A stretch of DNA of 64,000 nucleotides from Cercis canadensis (Eukaryota > Streptophyta > Magnoliopsida > Fabales > Fabaceae). The DNA lies in contig QAOA01006686.1 of NCBI GenBank assembly GCA_003255065.1, forward strand, positions 99,441 to 163,440, given 5' to 3'. The first letter of the stretch is position 1; each line of letters starts with the position of its first letter. Under the pieces are notes generated by a model, which did not search any database, was not told the origin of the DNA, and worked only from the letters and a program-made list of their open reading frames with translations. The translations under genes were made by a program, and so were the position numbers. Positions 31,140-42,742 of the stretch are shown in pieces.

Positions 31140-31337
31140 GGGAAGAGATCCAGTCATGTTAACTTGAGTCATGTTGCTTAGATCTAANATGTTGCTTAAA
31201 TCTAAGCCGTCTATTCCATTTAAGGTCATTTCAACCATTAAAACACATTAATATTTAATGGTTAAAATGAGTTTTAATGGAATGGACGGCTCAGATCTGA
31301 GCAACATGACTCAAGTGACATGACCGGATCCAAATCC
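31140..31337. mobile_element. Mutator-like MITE with 9-bp target duplication
   Basis: The left arm (GATCCAGTCATGTTAACTTG, continuing to AGATCT) and right arm (reading inward GGATCCGGTCATGTCACTTG, continuing to AGATCT) form a foldback of roughly 200 bp. It is flanked by the perfect 9-bp direct repeat AACATTAGC at 31131-31139 and 31338-31346; nine bases is the Mutator-superfamily duplication length. There is no coding capacity. The N in the left arm sits between two near-copies of ATGTTGCTTARATCTAA, so the left arm may be artificially lengthened. A solo arm of the same family is at 80-160. Confidence 0.8.
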
Positions 31338-31539
31338 AACATTAGCAGCCAAACACACATCATTAATATTAATGAATAGTGATGCGACACTTTATACAGC
31401 TCGTAGTCGAACCACAGTGTTCCTTCGTGCACTTCAGTACTGCGTGTCCAGATTCAATGAATGTGGCACTTTTTTTCTTTTCTCTCTATTTTGCAACAAC
31501 AATTAGTATTAAAGCCCTAAGCTTCTCTTTAAAGAGGGA

Positions 31540-32053
31540 AAGAGGAGCGTAAGAGTGGGACTGATTATGTAAGCTTGGCTCCTCTGGCCGCTGCTGCTAG
31601 TCCTTCACCTGCTTCTTCTTTGATAACTGAGACCAATGGTATTTTCTCTTTGCCTATACCTTGTTGTTTTATAGTTCATATTCTCCGTAACACCTCTCTT
31701 TTAAACGTACTTGAATGCCCATGTATGATCTTCTTTAATCGTATTGGAAAAAATGCTTCCGTTTTTTGTTTTTTTCGGGGTTTTGCCATCAGATTCAAGA
31801 AAATAAGGTTGGATTGGAACTAAATTTACATCCTTTTTTTTTTTTTCTTTTTTCATTTGTGTTTGATATTTTTCATCACAATCTTTCAGAAACTCTCAAA
31901 CTCAATCCAAAGTAATAAACTTTTATTAGTTTGTATTGATCTGTTTATGTTGTTCATGTGTAGAGAGATTTTTGATAGTGGGGAAGTCCTTTTTTGATTG
32001 ATTGGTTCACAGGTTTAGCTCGTGAGAGTGGTTCTTATGGCCCATTGTTTTAA
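31540..32053 (+). pseudogene. Possible broken gene, N-terminal pieces
   Basis: A coding-like block ends at 31638 with PSPASSLITETN before a GT donor. An AG acceptor at 32011-32012 continues in the correct phase as GLARESGSYGPLF, then stops at TAA 32051-32053. No in-frame ATG precedes the first block. A further open stretch at 33081-33203 (LGLCSGDEDATLIRNCHCGW) might belong with it. The composition recalls small plant membrane proteins with a Pro/Ser-rich start, but I cannot name a family. Weak evidence. Confidence 0.25.
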
Positions 32054-33287
32054 TCACTAGCCCCACCACTGGAGATCAACGTCTTTGACGGCAACATTGG
32101 CTACCTTTTCTGGATTTATATATATGGTCGAAGTGCAATACTACTAGAGATTTTTGACATAACCCATCATAGACAAGAGTCAAGAGAGAACATAATAGCT
32201 GTTACTTTCTGGTAATTTTGTCATTTTATGCTGGTTTCTTTATGGATATTCTCCTTCATATGCCAAATTTAAACAATTGGATTAAAGAGTATATTAAATT
32301 GGCCTTTTCTCAGCTCTTTTCTCTGCTTTCATCTCTCTGCATCTTCTATTATTTGTAAAATGAAAAACTTTTTATATTCAAAAGAAATAATAAACTAGAT
32401 CTCTCTTCGTTGGAATTAATGAAATAAACTAAAGCAGATAAGCCAAGAGGAAGTCTCACCCTCACGTCTTCGATGAGTTGTACTCCGAAGAAGATCAACA
32501 ACCAAAAACATCAGAAAGATGCATGCTTCATTGGTAGGTCTTGGATTTTGTTGTACGGAAAGGGCATTTATTTTTGGACATTCGGAAAGGGCATTGACTG
32601 ATGTTGTTTTCATATATATATATAGTCTTAAAGATGGATTAATTATCATAAATTAGCCAATAAAATAACATACTGTAAACTAAGTTGTATACTTACCCAA
32701 ATATAAAGAAATTAAAATATAGAAAACAGCATAAGAAGCCCTTAATTTTGATTGATGGAAAGCCCCCTCCCATTACTTGTTGCCAACTGTATAATATATC
32801 ATTTGTGGATCTCCTTATGCAATTGGCCTTGACTATGACATGTAAGCTCTATTATTATTGGTATTTTATATTGACCCGTGAGAACTAACAAGTAACAAGG
32901 ACGCAATGATAAAATAGTTGAAAATTGTGAGGCCTACCATGAAATGGAAATTTTATACTATATATGGAAAGTTGATGTTGCTTCGTAAAGCCAAAATGGT
33001 TGTCTTGTCATAAACTTGTAGTGCTTCAGAAAACAATTCAGGGAAACTGGTGCTAATGCCGTTTCTCAATTATTTAGAGAGAGATTGTTCATCTGGGATT
33101 GTGCAGTGGAGATGAGGATGCAACTCTGATCAGAAACTGCCACTGTGGTTGGTCTTTTGCCTCAGCAGCCGAAGACCAAACTCAGAAACAGACCACTCTA
33201 CTCTAGAGAAACACTTTGTTATTGAGATTCAGCTGTGGGAGTAACCTTTCAATAGCCACGGAGATTCTCCGTGTCACATATGAAGAG

Positions 33288-33909
33288 ATGGATGGTGTTA
33301 TCGATATCCTAGAAAAAAGGGACAACGTTGGATACGAGGATAGACCGGAGACATCGGACTACTGGCAGTGGCACTCCCTGCAAGCCATGAATGAGGCCTT
33401 GTGCAGTTTTCCTGCTCATGAATGTGTTTCTACTGGATCCACTCCATGCGCTAGACAGATCCTTCTCTGGCAGCCTGAGAGGGAGAAACAGTGTCAGTGG
33501 GCGGCTCTCAGGGATGAGGAGCAAGTGAGGCCTATTGTTCATGGTCATAAATATGGAGATGCATACAGTGCAATCATCTATTGGCAGTTGGTTTCTCTGA
33601 GTATGAATACTGTGGAATATTTCTTGCTGCTGTATGCATCTTTGTTCAGCCTCTGCCAGGTAAACAACTTGTTAAAGTGCAGCAATTGTTATGAGCTTTA
33701 ATTTTGAATCTAATCTCATTTTGTATTCTCTACTATATACACAGGCTCTGGTAATATTTTATGCTACACAATCTGTGAAGCTGATGTGTTGTAGTCGGCT
33801 CATGTTGGGGATGTTCATAGTTGATAACTACAAGATACAAACAGCCCAGAACTTGGGAGCTTCCACACGCCAACACCAGTATTTCCGAGATATGATGCAG
33901 ATCCATTGA
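33288..33909 (+). CDS. Unrecognised two-exon ORF
   Basis: From ATG 33288 an open frame runs to a good donor (CAG/GTAAAC) at 33659/33660. After an acceptor ending at 33744 it continues in phase from 33745 to TGA 33907-33909, giving 178 residues. The first part is polar and acidic (EEMDGVIDILEKRDNVGYED), with several Trp, Glu and Arg residues around PEREKQCQWAALRDEEQVRP. The second part is more hydrophobic (YFLLLYASLFSLC, ALVIFYA). No domain, signal peptide or active-site motif is recognised. The frame is also open upstream to 33216 without an ATG. It may be the degraded 3' part of the gene hinted at near 31.5 kb, a lineage-specific gene, or chance. Confidence 0.28.
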
Positions 33910-35232
33910 GTGCTACCATGAGGAGAGAGATTTCATTGATGACTTCTGGTGAAGTTCTTCAATGATAATAGTCACAATCAAAGCAATGCCACCCTCTTGT
34001 ACAGGAGTAGCGTCACAAATTTGAACTGATTTGCAGATGCTTTCTACAGATCTTCTTCATTGAGATTCTAAGTTCCTGTTCGGTTGGTGAGGAGAGTTCC
34101 CCTTGACAACTTCAAAATTTGTGCGTTTCAGTCAGTTGCTAAAGACAGTAAACTTGATTAATTAGTTTGAGAGTTTTTGCATCCTATCCATGTAGTAGAA
34201 GTACTGATGAACTTTTTCCTTCTCATTGCTGTCTGCAGCAGATTTTTATAATTTTAAGTTTATATGCTTGTACTGTGAGTGTAATAATCCAGATATGGTG
34301 ATAAAGTTTGCTGAACTTCACATTTCCTGGGTCTTAATCATCTTTTTAATTATGTGAAATCTTACCTTTTCGCACTGAATTTGATTCTGGGATAGATATA
34401 GATGACAGAAAATTGCAGCGGCATTAGTTTGAAATACTCGCAATGTTTGCTTGTTTCTAACTTTTTTCTTCATCAAACTCTAATTCAACCCCCAAAGCAA
34501 AATTTGCAATCTGGCACTGCCTCAACACTAGCTGGGGATGGACCCTAATGTGTAGGCGCCAATGGAATCTCTCGGAACCCAATTCTGTAGGTCATGTATG
34601 ATCTGATATATATCCTGTTGAGCATTTCTTTACCATACTACACCTGGGAGGCTTGGACAAAAACAAATTCTCCCAACACAAAAAGCAAGCCAGCAATAGC
34701 TACTGGGCACTTTAAGGATGGTTTGGATGGTCGCTGATATGGTATGATTAGTATCATTATGTTCTTTCATGTTCCAACCCATGAAAAGAATTTTAAAAGC
34801 CTAATTACATAACCAAGACTATAATTCTTATTTTCCCCTTGGGACTCTTCCAAATATTATACGAGTGTTTTACATGGATAATTTTCAGTGTGTAATATCC
34901 TACTAGATACATGTTACTGGAGTGAACTAGCTTAAGTTCAAGTCCATGTTTGCAGTATTCATTCTCAATCAGGGTGAACCAGAGGATTCATCAAAGGAAG
35001 CTCAAATGCAACCCTTGAATTGCTCTACAGTGATTATCTTTCAGTCAATAGTTTAATTTATTTTTTAAGCAGCGTTTGATCAACATTGTTTGTCAACCAT
35101 AATAATGATAGCTCATATAGTTGTATGAGCTGAAATTTCCAAGGGTACCTCAAAGCAACAGAGTAGAAAAGGAAAGAACAGAATTAGTGAACACTACCAA
35201 GTAAAAGCTTATCTAAATTGTGTAGTGCACCT
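33910..35232. other. Intergenic
   Basis: No supportable gene. The last part before 35233 is probably the 3' untranslated region of the minus-strand aquaporin. Confidence 0.5.
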
Positions 35233-35952
35233 TCAAGTTTTCTTCTGCTTGACTGGTGCCATAAACAGAAACCGGTAGACCCAAGCAGCTAAAATTGCCC
35301 CTATGAAAGGACATATCCAATAAACATAAAATTGCTCCCAAGTGTTGTGCTTGTTATATATATATGCCCATCCAAAGGCATTGGCTGGGTTCATGGAAGG
35401 TCCTGTGTACCCAGAGCCTGGAATAACCAATGCCACTGTTGCCAAAGCAAGCAAATACACCTTGAGAAATGGGTTTTTAGGACCCCTGAGCATAACAAAA
35501 AGAATGGCCAAGTTAAGAACAAAAGTCAACGTCCCCTCTGCTATAGCTCCGGTATGCAAATCCACCTTCAAAGATGGTCCCTTTAGCATGTGCTTGTACT
35601 GGGTTGGCATCACTTGCAGAATTGCCAAGGCACCAAGAGCCCCACCTGCTGCCTGAGCAGGGAATCCAACAGCCATGGAAGCAAGCGATGCATCAGGCCT
35701 GAGCCCTGCGGTATAGAAGGAAACAGTGGTTGAGGGGTTGAAGGTAGCACCACCCAGGACCTTCCCAATCAAGCTAATAGTGTACACAAGTATGGTAGCA
35801 AGATTGATAGTGATAAAGAGGCCTGCAAGTGATGCGGGTTGAAGACCAAGAAAAACAGCTATTTTTGCAGTGAAAATCCTGAGAGTTGCAGCGCAGAAAA
35901 CCCAGATTGATGTCAAAATTGCATCCCCCATGGCTGCCTTTATCAACCCCAT
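35233..35952 (-). CDS. SIP1: SIP1-type small basic intrinsic protein (aquaporin)
   Basis: Water-channel-family protein; SIP1 members reside in the ER membrane and can transport water. It has 239 residues from ATG 35952 in a single reading frame. Six hydrophobic segments and two half-helices are visible. The first NPA box reads NPS (residues 72-74, in GGATFNPSTT) and the second is a regular NPA (188-190, in GPSMNPANAFGW). GPSLKVDLHTGAIAEG and NTWEQFYVYWICPFIGA are typical of SIP1. The N-terminus is very short, as in SIPs, and the C-terminus is basic (VKQKKT). The first box is known to vary in SIPs (NPT, NPC or NPL in Arabidopsis), so NPS probably alters pore selectivity rather than killing the protein. 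A GA microsatellite at 36018-36044 lies in the presumed leader. Confidence 0.95.
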   Translation of the reverse strand: MGLIKAAMGDAILTSIWVFCAATLRIFTAKIAVFLGLQPASLAGLFITINLATILVYTISLIGKVLGGATFNPSTTVSFYTAGLRPDASLASMAVGFPAQAAGGALGALAILQVMPTQYKHMLKGPSLKVDLHTGAIAEGTLTFVLNLAILFVMLRGPKNPFLKVYLLALATVALVIPGSGYTGPSMNPANAFGWAYIYNKHNTWEQFYVYWICPFIGAILAAWVYRFLFMAPVKQKKT

Positions 35953-36017
35953 CCTCTTTCTTGTAGGACTCTTTGCTGGGTTTGTCCTCCTTCTCTCTCT
36001 GTGTTAATTGCTGAGAA

Positions 36018-36044
36018 GTAGAGAGAGAGAGAGAGAGAGAGAGA
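36018..36044. repeat. (AG)n microsatellite in the SIP1 leader
   Basis: About 13 AG dinucleotides, 66 bp upstream of the SIP1 start codon; on the transcribed strand this is a CT-rich leader. Confidence 0.9.
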
Positions 36045-36088
36045 ATAATCCAATTGAAGAACTCAAACTTCCATCGCCAGATTAACAA

Positions 36089-36815
36089 ATCAACAAAATA
36101 TCAAAGATTCCAATTAATTTATCGTTTGTTTTTGTGGGGTACCAATAGTATGCGAATATACTGCATCACAGATGGGAAATAAATAAGCCACGTTGTGGAC
36201 TAGTAGGTATCTTAACCTAACTTTAACGCCTTTGCTTGCCAACCTAATTTATATATATATTTTTAAATTTAGTTATTCAAAAATTTTAAAAACAATTTTA
36301 ATATCACTTAATCTATATTTATATGCTGCTTTTTTTGTAACGTGGGCGATAATAATTAATAATGGTTGCTTTCGTAGGAATTCACGTACTTTTATAATAT
36401 TATTCCTTTGGGAAAAGAAAAAGGCACCGTGTTGGTATTTTGACCATTCGGATTTCGGAGAAAAAAAATACATTCCCGTGGTTTGATTTTCTAGTCTTCG
36501 AGCTTTTAATTGGTTCATTGCAGCAACCTATTTTCAGTTTTTCACAATATAAAATACACTCATGGGAAATAAACATTTGATTTTGTCCACAATGCTATTG
36601 CTGGTACATGAGAAACTTTGACTGAAATATTATATTTTAATAATTTATTTATTTTATTATTATAATTTTAAAAAATTAATTTAAAATTACAAAAAAATTG
36701 TCAGATGGTAGAGTTTACCAAATCCGTCACTTGCCATTCTCTTTAAGATATATCACATAGTGTATTATAGTTCACATTGTCTACATACTAAGTTTAGCTA
36801 ATAATTAAAAGAATA
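36089..36815. other. SIP1 upstream region
   Basis: AT-rich promoter and intergenic DNA; nothing else is recognised. Confidence 0.5.
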
Positions 36816-37176
36816 AAATTCTTTTTTAGTCCTTGAAAAATGTAACCATTGACAAATTCGTCTTTCAAAAATTTTCAGTGACAAATTGGTCATTGAATTA
36901 TTATTCCGCTGACAAATTAATCATCTGGTAGGCAAGATCAGTAAAAAGAAAAGGAAACTTGAAATGAGAAAAAGAGGATTTAAACATAGCTAGGCAAGAT
37001 CAGTGAAAGAAATTTAGGAAAGTGGTCTGCAGGGTCCAGAACTTTTCTCATTAAAGTATCGGAGGACTAATTTGTCAGACATAATAATAATTCAATGACC
37101 AATTTGTCACCAAAATTTTTTGGAGGACGAATTTGTCAATTATTGCATTTTTCAAAGACTAAAAAAGAGTTTTTCT
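36816..37176. repeat. Foldback element, about 360 bp
   Basis: The left arm (from TTTTTTAGTCCTTGAAAAAT, through TTGACAAATTCGTC and GACAAATTGGTCATTGAATT) is repeated in inverted orientation at about 37050-37176. The two arms agree over more than 100 bp. The centre contains two copies of TAGGCAAGATCAGT (about 36930 and 36991). There is no coding capacity, and the target duplication could not be defined. Confidence 0.75.
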
Positions 37177-37927
37177 CTAATTAACATGTGATACCTACTA
37201 CATGCCATGTAGTTGTTGTATCTTCTAAAGAAACGTCAAGCGATTTAATATGTGCAACATTTTTCTCTAATGGATTTTAGTATATATTTTTGGGAAGGAC
37301 GAATATTGTGACCAAATATTATAAGAAAATACAGCAAAACTCACAATAGTTTAGTGTGTCCAATATCTTGTTCTGTGAATTGTTCCGTGATCGTATCCAG
37401 ATTCATTCAGGGGAAAAGAAAAAGTCAGATTCAAATTAATGACGATACTTGGGTGTTGGGACAATATTTCCTCTTTTACCGGCAAAACCCAAATTTAGTA
37501 ACTGTTAACCGAAATTAGATTTATATATGGTTGCGATTCAAGTTTCAACAGCGACAATATTTAGTATTTACAAGCATATCTTCTTTTTCGAAAAAAAAAT
37601 CTTTCAGTAAAATTGGAATAATTATACAGAGGTTGTTTCACCAAAATATTAATTAATTAATAATAATTTTATAATATCACATGAGTATATCATATTATAT
37701 TAACGAATATATATAATTTTTATATTTTATTAAATATAAATATATTTTATTTTATTTTTTAAATAAACTTAAAAATAATTAACTTATAAACATATTATTT
37801 ACATATTAATTATTTTTATATAATATAACATACTACATCAATACTAAAAATATTTTTAAAAAAAATTCTATTAATTAAACAAAGATGAGAAAGCAACAAC
37901 GGAGTCTTTTGTTTTTTTCTTTCACAG

Positions 37928-38169
37928 CCCACGTGCATATATGGACTTCAGCTTTCAGGGCTTTGTTAAATCTTGGACCTCAATTAAAATTTGAGCTGGT
38001 TTAAGATTGGAGTCCAAGACTAGCCCGTGGGTCCAATAAATGGGAGCAGACTTGTACATCAATATTATTAGCCCAGCTTGGACCCCAACCTTAAACCAGC
38101 TCAATTTTAAAGTGAGGACCAAGATTTAATAAAACCCCCTACAAAACTTGGCCCATATATGTACGTGGG
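37928..38169. repeat. Foldback element with CCCACGT ends
   Basis: The left arm starts CCCACGTGCATATATGG; the right arm, read inward, starts CCCACGTACATATATGGGCC. The arms stay similar through AAATCTTGG, CCTCA, GAGCTGGTTTAAG and GTCCAAG, for about 100 bp each, giving a 242 bp palindromic unit. It is non-coding. No clear target duplication is seen. Confidence 0.75.
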
Positions 38170-39907
38170 TGTCATGTTGTGACCTTGTCGCCTCATATAC
38201 TATTTTTTTTTTTTTTTTTTTTTTNTTTTTAATTCACTTTGTTTAATTAATGATTAGTGATTTTTTTTAAACCTTGGATAAATTATAGAGTCCACACACA
38301 CCACAACTAACATAGGAATCTCTCATTGAGATTCTAATTTTAAATCTCCATTCTTCTATATGATCATTTAGAATCTAATTGTGCTTATCGAATCTAATAC
38401 CTCTGTAACTCACTCTTCCTTTCTTAACTGCTCTAATAGCTTCTGCCTTAATAGCACTTCTTCTTAATAAGAAATTCCCTGCTCTGTCTTCTCTAAGAGC
38501 TAGCGAATCCATTGCTAAACTGCTTACCTATTGAATTGCTTCTCCTCATTTCATTTTGGCTTATAATTAAGTGGTACTAAAATTATTTTTAAGACTTATG
38601 TGTTATGTGTTTAAATTCAAAATTGTAACCAAAACACCAAAAAAAAGTAAGCTAAATTTTTTAGTTAGGTATATATATATTCAAACCAAGAAATTGAAAA
38701 TAAAAAGATCAGCTTTATGATTTGGAGGAATTTACACATTTTTGGATATTTTAAATAAATTGTATTATGTGTATTTATAATAATTAATGATTTATTGATG
38801 ATTCTTTTTGCTAAACAATCTTATTATAGTGATTCCAATTTTACTGAAAGAAACATAAGTATTATCATATTTCTATTTTGTTATATGTCAAGACAAATAT
38901 GTGTACCTTTGGGCTGCAGCTAAATGCGGAGTAATAAAAGAATGAAGGTGTGAATGGTCGATAAGCTAGATTTTCTCGCAAACTAATTAACTAAACGGTA
39001 AAGAGAGATGTCGGTGGTTTGTTTCTTTATTTGCTTTAGTTATCAATAAAAATAATTTAATAAAAATGGTGCATGTGAGGAACAGGAAGAAGAGATTGGG
39101 TGATCCATTGAATAAATGTTTACAACTAAAATATCTGGTAGCGTGCGTCAGAGATATTTGTTACCCGCTATGAATGCAGAGGACCTCACTTTTCTTACTC
39201 CACTTATTACTGAATTTAATACCATTTTATTTCAAGTCAAAGAACAGCAAGCAAGTAAACAAAGAGAATATCAACTAGTATACTGTTCCAGGATTAGATA
39301 CATGTTCATGATAATCTTGTATATCACTGCAGGTAAATCAGGTTAAGGTCCTCACTTTCTCCATCATAACAATATAGCAGCTCCTAATATAAAAAGGAAA
39401 ATAAAGTTTATCCTTGGATTTGGTAGAAACCATCAATGATTAATAGGTCACGCGTATTTTTTCTGGAAAATTTGTATCTCAATAACCTCACCGAATCCTG
39501 GAGACGCGTTTTGAAAGTGCTCTGCCTCTGCAGTGCTGACGACGCTCTTTTTAAGATACAGTGAAACTATTACAGCTCATTGACACCCTTCACCTTTGGC
39601 CGCAAACTCAAAAAACGAGTGAGACTGATCCATTACTCTGTTGAAAAATCATCTCATTCTCTGTCTTTTTCTCTCTCCGCCACCGACATTATCTACTCGG
39701 GGTGAAGAAAGCTCCAAATCAAAAGCAAGAAAAGGAAAAGGAAGAGTGAACGCTTTGAACAAAGAAAAAGAGGGTGGGAGCCTGTAATGTGAAAGTAAAA
39801 GTACAGAACTTGGTTTCTTTTCTTACATTCCTTGCAACATAGTGGCATTTTTTCCCCAATATCACATCTGGGTTACTGGGGGAAGCTGATACAGAAAAAT
39901 TGGAGAC
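38170..39907. other. Intergenic and SKS leader
   Basis: A poly-T tract with an N at 38225, then AT-rich DNA, and from about 39480 the promoter and leader of the multicopper-oxidase-like gene. No other gene is supported. Confidence 0.5.
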
Positions 39908-42742
39908 ATGGGTGAGTGTAGGAGATTAGGTTCTATCTTGTTCATAGTATTGCTGGTGGCCTGCGCTAGCGGGGAAGACCCTTACAGGTTCTACAATTGG
40001 AATGTTACTTATGGAGATATCTACCCTCTTGGAGTTAAACAACAGGTACATTTTTCATATGATTCTCACTTGGTCTTCATCATCTTGTTTCATAAAAGAA
40101 GTGATTATATGGTTTATGAACTATGAAATGGCAGGGGATATTGATAAACGGGCAATTCCCAGGACCGCAGATCGAGTCCGTGACCAACGATAACTTGATT
40201 ATCAATGTTTTCAATAGCTTGGATGAACCTTTCCTCATCTCTTGGTTAGTCCTTGTCTCCTTCATAACTTTATAATTTTAAAGTGGTTAACCCCCCCAAA
40301 AAAAAAAAGAACTTGTTTGGTCTACTGTTAAGTAACAGCTGCAGAAAAGGTTGAGAAACATGTGCCTACATTATTCTGTTTCTTGACTCTCTTTTGAGAG
40401 CCCATTTTCTTCCCGCAGTGCCACGGCATGTAGGAATTATGTTAATGGCAGTTCTTCAGGAAGACGGTTTATTACTTAAATTGCAAACGATGTCGCTTTG
40501 ACAGACTGCCGAAATGGTTTCATAGTTAACTATTTGCTCTAGAGTATATTACATGCGACCCATTACAGTAGATCTAGGCACCCGCATCAACAAAATGCCT
40601 AAAGCTCTAAACTTTGTTTGATTTCCTGCTTGGGAAGGTTTGATGATACTCTGATTCAATAGATCTTGGGATGGATGAATTGTAGCTAAGGTATTTGTAG
40701 CTGATTGAAGTAATAATTATGAATATAATTTCAAAGCTAGGTAGATACAAACTAGAATTCATACGCCTGAGATTCACAGTACTAGTAATAGTAATATGGT
40801 ATCATTGTTTATAGGAATGGAGTGCAGCAGAGGAGGAACTCATGGCAAGATGGAGTATATGGTACCAATTGTCCAATCCCACCAGGACAGAACTTCACTT
40901 ATGTTCTTCAAGTAAAAGATCAAATTGGTAGCTACTTCTACTTTCCTTCCCTTGCATTTCACAAAGCTGCAGGGGGCTATGGTGGCTTTAAAATTGCCAG
41001 CCGCTCCGTGATTCCTGTACCTTTTCCTCCTCCAGCAGGAGATTTCACCATATTGGCAGGGGACTGGTACAAGAGAAATCACACTGTAAGTTGCTTAACT
41101 GAACAAGAGTCTGCAGTGTTTGATGAATATTTCCTTAACCATCAAATACTTTATTTTCATTCTTGCAGGATTTGAGGGCCATTTTAGACAGTGGAAGTGA
41201 CCTTCCTTTCCCTGATGGGCTTATCATCAATGGTCGTGGTTCCAATGCTTACACATTCACAGTTGATCAAGGTATAGTATTTTAGTACTAAGCAGTTTTT
41301 AGAAATCTAAAAACCAAAACTTGATTTATATGCACATGTAGTAGGTGTTAATTATTTTGTTTTGGTTGTTTTGTAGGCAAGACATACAGATTACGGATAT
41401 CTAATGTGGGGCTCACAACCTCCATCAATTTCAGAATCGAAGGGCATAAGATGGTGCTAGTTGAGGTGGAAGGAACCCACAGTCTCCAAAACACTTACAG
41501 CTCCCTTGACATTCATCTGGGGCAGACTTACTCCGTATTGGTTACCGCTGATCAACCACCACAAGACTACCACATTGTTGTCTCAACGCGATTCACCTCC
41601 CAAGTTCTCACTGCAACCTCCATCCTTCATTACAGTAACTCAGCAGCAACTGTTTCTGGCTCTCCCCCTGGTGGCCCAACAACTCAAATTGATTGGTCCC
41701 TTGAACAAGCACGATCTATCAGGTATTGATAACTACAAATGTAGAGTACAAGTGTAGAACAGTAGTAAAATAAAACAATGTGATTATGTTATTGAGCTGC
41801 CAGAAAGAATGTTTGTCCTGTGATTTCTTGAGTATTTTCTATGAAACACTCTGATACTTACTATGACATGTCATAAATCAAACCAGACGGAATCTAACAG
41901 CGAGTGGACCCAGACCTAATCCACAAGGATCTTACCATTATGGTTTGATAAACACAACCCGTACTATTAGACTTCAAAATTCTGCTCCAATTATCAATGG
42001 CAAGCAGAGATATGCTGTCAACAGTGTGTCCTTCATCCCTGCTGATACACCTCTTAAACTCGCTGATTACTTTAAGATCCCAGGCGTTTTCAGCCTTTCA
42101 AGTATCCCAGACAACCCTACTGGTAGTGGTGGATACCTCCAGACTTCTGTCATGGCTGCCGATTTCCGAGGCTACGCTGAGCTTGTGTTTGAGAATCCTG
42201 AAGACACTCTGCAATCATATCACATTGACGGCCACAACTTCTTTGTTGTGGGGTAAGTTACCCTCTCAATTTTCCACTTCTTAACATTTAGATATGTTTC
42301 AACTCAACTGAAACTTTCATAGTAATAATAATCTAACTTTCTAATGATATCTATTAATTTGTGATGTAAAGAATGGATGGAGGGCAATGGTCAGCTGCAA
42401 GCAGATTAAATTACAATTTGAGAGACACCATTTCTCGTTGCACTGTTCAGGTACATGATATGCTGGCAAATTGACTAAGTTTGCAATTCTCATTTGACAG
42501 TGTGACTAAAAGTATGCTTGATTTGTCTTGGTTTTGATACACAGGTGTATCCCAATTCATGGACTGCAGTGTACATGCCTTTGGACAATGTGGGAATGTG
42601 GAATGTGAGGTCAGAGAATTGGGCTCGTCAGTACTTAGGCCAGCAATTTTATCTTCGTGTGTATTCCCCTGCAAATTCATGGAGAGATGAGTATCCAATC
42701 CCAAGTAATGCTCGGCGTTGTGGTCGTGCAGTTGGCCATTGA
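39908..42742 (+). CDS. SKS: SKU5-similar (SKS) multicopper-oxidase-like protein
   Basis: Secreted, wall-associated protein of the SKU5/L-ascorbate-oxidase-homologue family, involved in directional growth and pollen or root wall biology. Eight exons: 39908-40045, 40135-40244, 40815-41085, 41169-41271, 41377-41722, 41887-42252, 42372-42450 and 42545-42742. All phases join, giving 536 residues, the usual size. A signal peptide of about 22 residues ends near ACASG before EDPYRFYNWNVTYG. Three cupredoxin-like domains follow; GILINGQFPGPQIE, DGLIINGRG and YHIDGHNFFVVG are family landmarks. The C-terminal HCHxxxH copper motif of true oxidases is absent: the end reads YSPANSWRDEYPIPSNARRC then GRAVGH. 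Most SKS proteins are therefore thought to lack oxidase activity. There is no hydrophobic GPI tail, unlike SKU5 itself. Confidence 0.93.
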
